Shown one piece after another: positions 60,537-64,000 of a DNA stretch of 64,000 bases. Made by a program: the position numbers and the translations under genes. This DNA comes from Bacteroidota bacterium (lineage in GTDB: Bacteria; Bacteroidota; Bacteroidia; JAHEXY01), in assembly GCA_023251875.1 (NCBI GenBank), contig JAHEXY010000008.1, positions 124,001 through 188,000 of the forward strand, written 5' to 3'. Below the pieces are notes generated by a model. That model was given only the letters and a program-made list of their open reading frames with translations, ran no database searches and was not told where the DNA came from. Every line of letters starts with the position of its first letter. Within the stretch, counting starts at the first letter, position 1.

Positions 60537-62135
60537 TTATTTTTCTGCTTTTACATTTTCTTTTAAAGCTGAAATTTGTTTATAAAGCTCATTTAACTTA
60601 GCGTCCATTTCCATATTAATGGTATGTTGGTTTTCAAAATTTGCTTGTGTAACATTATTTGCTTTTTGGAGTTTTGCAATTAATTCGTTTTGCTGATCTA
60701 TTGTTGCTTGTTGCTCTTGTATAGCTTTTGTTAATAAAGGAATAAGAGCTATATAATTCATACATTTAAAATTAACAGGATCGTATATTACTCTGCCATC
60801 TTCATCTTTCTCACCAGGATAAATATTTGTTTTCACAATATCAGGAAATACTTTTTCTACATCCTGAACAAGTAAACCCATTTGATTTCCTTTAGGCAAA
60901 TTCATTCCTTTAAATTCTTCTGTTTTATATTCATACGTTTTAGGATTTAAAAGCATAATTTTAGTTAATGCTCCTTCCAATGGTTTTATATTTGTTTTTA
61001 ATTTTTCATCTGAAGGTACATTCCAACTTGCTGCATAAGCATCACCTGAAGAATATAATCCCCAATCGGAAGTTGAAGAAGTACTACTTGAATATGATCC
61101 ATAAACACCATAATTACTTGAAGAGCCACTACCGGCAACTCCCTTTAATCCATAATTAGTAGTACCATCATATGCATAAGCATACACCCCTGTATTGGTT
61201 GTACCATATTGTGCAACTGAATAGGTACCATAATTTGTTGCTGCACTTGAATTACCTGCTAACCCATACAATCCTTTATTGTAAGTAGCAGAAGAACTAT
61301 TTGCACTTCCATAAACACCTACTGCATTTGTACCTGAAGCAGTGGTAACCTCGGAAAAAATTCCCTCATCATTTGTACTTGTTTTAACATGGAGTTTTGC
61401 CGTATAAACCCCAGAAGTTACACTCGAAGTAGTCCCAATACCCACATTACCACCGCTCATTACCCTCATTACTTCACTACCATCTACTTTAAATCTTACG
61501 TCTACCGCATCGGTTGTTCCAATAAAATTTGAAGAAGTAGTACCGGCATTACCTGTTAGTCCCCATGCATTCTCTGAACCATCAGCACCACTTGGTCCGG
61601 TGGCTCCTGTTTTACCATCAGCACCACTAGGACCGGTTGCACCTGTAGGCCCGGTTTTACCGGTAACTCCCGTTACGCCTTGAGCACCAGAAGGACCGGT
61701 AGCACCCACACTTGAACTTACTGTTGAACCTGAAACAAAAGCATAAGGAACCGAAACCAATTGTGTTTTTCCTAAATCAATATAACCATTTCCATCATCA
61801 ACAGAAACGTTTAAATACATATCATAAGTTGCCCAAGGAATAGAAGCAAAAGTGCCACTTGTTACGGTTCCTTGCCCAATTACTAAAGTAAACAAGCCAT
61901 AAGCATTAGTAGTTACGGTATGCGTTTCTTCATATTGTGTTGTATATACACTACCCGATTTTGATTTAACAGCAAGCTTAACTGTTAAAGATTTACTCAC
62001 CAATTCATTTCCATTTGCATCACGAGCTACAGCTTGATAATTCATTCCCTGAGGAACACTTTGCGAAAACACATTAAAAAAACTCAACAAACCAAGTGCC
62101 AATAACATGGATGCAATTAAAAATACCTTTTTCAT
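60537..62135 (-). CDS. Surface protein with collagen-like repeats and S74 chaperone domain
   Basis: A 532-residue exported protein: signal peptide (1-24), an N-terminal domain common in Bacteroidota ([27 protein letters not shown]), collagen-like Gly-X-Y triplets (about 144-186, [19 protein letters not shown] and so on), Gly/Ser/Tyr-rich beta repeats (about 230-370), and a C-terminal S74 intramolecular chaperone (from about 384, [19 protein letters not shown]). A coiled coil lies at the end. S74 domains trimerise tail-fibre-like shafts and may autocleave. This is probably a trimeric adhesin or fibre. A near-copy lies at the right edge. Confidence 0.85.
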   Translation of the reverse strand: MKKVFLIASMLLALGLLSFFNVFSQSVPQGMNYQAVARDANGNELVSKSLTVKLAVKSKSGSVYTTQYEETHTVTTNAYGLFTLVIGQGTVTSGTFASIPWATYDMYLNVSVDDGNGYIDLGKTQLVSVPYAFVSGSTVSSSVGATGPSGAQGVTGVTGKTGPTGATGPSGADGKTGATGPSGADGSENAWGLTGNAGTTSSNFIGTTDAVDVRFKVDGSEVMRVMSGGNVGIGTTSSVTSGVYTAKLHVKTSTNDEGIFSEVTTASGTNAVGVYGSANSSSATYNKGLYGLAGNSSAATNYGTYSVAQYGTTNTGVYAYAYDGTTNYGLKGVAGSGSSSNYGVYGSYSSSTSSTSDWGLYSSGDAYAASWNVPSDEKLKTNIKPLEGALTKIMLLNPKTYEYKTEEFKGMNLPKGNQMGLLVQDVEKVFPDIVKTNIYPGEKDEDGRVIYDPVNFKCMNYIALIPLLTKAIQEQQATIDQQNELIAKLQKANNVTQANFENQHTINMEMDAKLNELYKQISALKENVKAEK

Positions 62136-62182
62136 TTTGTCGATTATTTATTTTTAAATAGTATTAAATTCTAAAACGATAA

Positions 62183-62704
62183 TTAATTTATTTTTTGAAC
62201 ACGAATTGTTTTATTATAGGCTTCGTCTTTTGATGAAATCTTCACGAAGTATAATCCGGAAGAATATTCACCTAATTCACATTGATAGGTTGAATGACCG
62301 GTAAACGGATTCAATTGTTTTACTTTTCCTACCACTTTTCCTAACATATCTATTACTTCTATTTTTAAATCAATTTCCTTATCAGTTGTTATTTCTATTG
62401 AAATATTATCAGGTGTAGGATTAGGATACACATTTACAGAAAAATTTGCATCAGCATACTCCTGAATAAATGTAGATGTTCCATTTGCTAATGGCTGATG
62501 AAAGCCTTGTGTTAATACTAAAGAACTAGAAGGTTGAGTAGCTACAACCACTTCTCCTGCTGTATATGAATAAGTATTGGATGAGGTAGAAGCAAAACTT
62601 CCTGTTGAAGCAATTACTGATTGTGATAAATTTACCTGCGAAAATCCGGTATATGCAGATAGTATTAAAACAATAGTTAAAAAATATTTTATTGTTGTTT
62701 GCAT
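62183..62704 (-). CDS. Small exported protein with type IX secretion sorting domain
   Basis: A 173-residue protein: signal peptide (1-22, FLTIVLILSAYTGFS), a short Ser-rich region (QSVIASTGSFASTSSNTYSY, TAGEVVVATQPSSS), then a C-terminal domain of about 85 residues with NVYPNPTPDNISIEI, IEVIDMLGKVV and SSGLYFVKISS. This matches type A T9SS CTDs, which direct export through the Por secretion system and attachment to the surface. The mature passenger is very small (about 60 residues). It lies between two S74 surface protein genes in the same orientation. Confidence 0.88.
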   Translation of the reverse strand: MQTTIKYFLTIVLILSAYTGFSQVNLSQSVIASTGSFASTSSNTYSYTAGEVVVATQPSSSLVLTQGFHQPLANGTSTFIQEYADANFSVNVYPNPTPDNISIEITTDKEIDLKIEVIDMLGKVVGKVKQLNPFTGHSTYQCELGEYSSGLYFVKISSKDEAYNKTIRVQKIN

Positions 62705-62721
62705 AAAATTATTTTAAAAAT

Positions 62722-64000
62722 TTATTTAGAACTTAATTTATTCAATTTCCTTTCTAAATTCTCAATTTTTTCATTTTGAGTTTCTATCATTTTTTGTTGC
62801 TCTTGAATTGCTTTTGTTAAAATTGGTATTAGCCCTACATAATTCACTCCTTTAAAATCAAATGAATCATTTATCTTTTCGCCTTTGTCATTATATTTTG
62901 AGGGTTGTTTCATAGTATTTACAAGTTCCGGTAAAACAGATTCAACTTCCTGCGCAATAAATCCAAATTCAGGTTTTTCTGTAAAATTCATATATGGATA
63001 TTCATCCAGCTTATAATTATATAATTTAGGATTTAATGCTCCTATTTTATCCAAAGCATTATCTATCGATTTAATATCTTTTTTAAATTTTAAATCAGAA
63101 GCCTTGCTTAAACTTCCTGAATACCACATATCACCAATTGCATATACTCCAACATCATCAGCCTCACCTACAACCCCATAATTATAAGTACCTCCCGTTC
63201 CTTCTCCATATACTCCATAATTAAAACCAACATCTGTTGCTTTACCATATACTCCGTAATTTCCATTTGAATAATTAGATGAACCGGAACCGGTAACTCT
63301 TGATCTGATTCCATATAATGAAGTATTGGTTGTATTTTCACTATATACTTGCAGCTTTATATTAGAACCATAAATAGAGCTTGTTGTATTCAAACCAAAC
63401 AACGCTTGCCCACTAACATATAAGCCATCAGTAGGAGAATTTTCATTATTAGTTCCTATTGTTACACCATGATTTCTGTTCACTAAAAATTCAGTCGACC
63501 CACCAATTCTTACTCTAAATGCATTGGAGTCTTCAGGAGCTTCAATTACTGCATAAGCATCAGGGCTACTTGTTCCTAAACCCATTTGACCATTTTCGTC
63601 AATAATAAATTTTGTAGTTCCATTAATTGAGGCTCTAAGCGGACTTTCTCCTGAACCTGCAGCAACAAGTAAAGTGGCAAGATCTGAAGATGTTCCTAAA
63701 GAAACATTCCCACTGGATTGCAATCTCATTACTTCTGAATTATTGGTTTTAAATAAGAAATCTACATTATCAGTTGTTCCAATAAAATTTGAGCTTGTAG
63801 AAGTACCTGAATTTCCAGTTAAACTCCATGCATCTTTAGAACCATCTGCACCTGTTGGGCCCGTTGCTCCTGTTGCACCTACACTTGAACTTACTGTTGA
63901 ACCCGAAACAAAAGCATAAGGTACTGAAACCAATTGCGTTTTTCCTAAATCAACATACCCACCCCCATCATCAACAGAAACATTTAAATACATATCATAA
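62722..64000 (-). CDS. S74/collagen-like surface protein, 5' part outside the window
   Basis: At least 426 residues; the reading frame runs off the right edge, and the missing N-terminus is about 100 residues by comparison with the gene at 60537. Shared parts are the [20 protein letters not shown] region, a short collagen-like run (GATGATGPTGADG), Gly/Ser/Tyr-rich beta repeats, and an S74 domain (SDLKFKKDIKSIDNALDKI). Outside the first 125 bases of shared coding sequence, the two diverge in the repeat and S74 parts. It is a paralogue of 60537-62135. Confidence 0.85.
   Translation of the reverse strand, partial: YDMYLNVSVDDGGGYVDLGKTQLVSVPYAFVSGSTVSSSVGATGATGPTGADGSKDAWSLTGNSGTSTSSNFIGTTDNVDFLFKTNNSEVMRLQSSGNVSLGTSSDLATLLVAAGSGESPLRASINGTTKFIIDENGQMGLGTSSPDAYAVIEAPEDSNAFRVRIGGSTEFLVNRNHGVTIGTNNENSPTDGLYVSGQALFGLNTTSSIYGSNIKLQVYSENTTNTSLYGIRSRVTGSGSSNYSNGNYGVYGKATDVGFNYGVYGEGTGGTYNYGVVGEADDVGVYAIGDMWYSGSLSKASDLKFKKDIKSIDNALDKIGALNPKLYNYKLDEYPYMNFTEKPEFGFIAQEVESVLPELVNTMKQPSKYNDKGEKINDSFDFKGVNYVGLIPILTKAIQEQQKMIETQNEKIENLERKLNKLSSK

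Noticed and set aside
61571-61707. CRISPR-like short repeats in the S74 gene
   Set aside because: The periodicity is 9 bases and follows Gly-X-Y codons, so it encodes a collagen-like shaft. There are no spacers.

Overview
The window comes from an AT-rich member of the Bacteroidota. This rests on a type IX secretion (Por) C-terminal sorting domain, Bacteroidota-type -7 promoter elements (TAnnTTTG), few recognisable Shine-Dalgarno sites, an O-succinyl/O-acetyl-homoserine style metX/metZ pair, a WcaJ-like phosphotransferase and IS982 debris. I cannot place it below phylum. No rRNA, tRNA, CRISPR array or replication origin is visible.

Layout. 1-1737: end of a polysaccharide locus (Wzz-type C-terminus, O-antigen ligase). 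1714-6755: a GAF/SpoIIE-type phosphatase and a large surface protein combining a predicted outer-membrane barrel, TSP3 repeats and five SPOR-like repeats. 7002-14565: housekeeping and metabolic genes (SDRs, tag, sulfatase-like protein, ychF, tandem UspA, cdd, pdhA). 14626-20311: an accessory stretch with an orphan secreted protein, a VapBC-like pair, metZ, and a type IIG restriction-modification enzyme with a small overlapping partner. 20461-25800: osmC, metX, an anchored phosphoesterase, an Omp85 protein and prmC. 25784-29094: a compact phosphorelay (hybrid kinase, Hpt, receiver with a membrane tail). 29164-29900: a nucleotidyltransferase pair flanked by 34-bp direct repeats. 29943-35956: priA and the thrS-infC-rpmI-rplT operon. 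36115-40501: a small membrane protein, then an envelope cassette of a LolA-like protein, a YidD-like protein and three TPR proteins. 40517-44156: a flavoprotein, a thioesterase and a UbiB-family kinase. 44559-53221: a second polysaccharide region (WcaJ-like enzyme, lipoprotein, Gfo/Idh dehydrogenase, PLP aminotransferase, sulfotransferase, glycosyltransferase, MarR regulator). 53499-60419: a WG-repeat protein, DoxX, MerR, an M23 peptidase and alaS. 60537-64000: two S74/collagen-like surface proteins around a type IX-sorted protein.

The most distinctive property is the density of small dispersed repeats. A C/G-rich palindrome family (core CCCTCTCC..GGAGAGGG) occurs at least ten times, including all three spacers of the thrS operon, the loop of a terminator, and in frame inside priA, the type IIG enzyme and a TPR protein. 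Other families include GCAAAGACGC-type inverted repeats, AGCTAATTAGC clusters, TTAGTTG tandem inverted repeats and a doublet of covarying hairpins. Decay products are also present: an IS982 transposase remnant and a truncated alkyladenine glycosylase (mpg) gene.

The best candidates for poorly described biology are the LolA-like/YidD-like/TPR cassette, the multi-SPOR barrel protein, the direct-repeat-flanked nucleotidyltransferase module with a duplicated promoter-like sequence, and the capture of palindromic repeats as protein sequence. All functional assignments are from motif recognition by eye; no database search was run.
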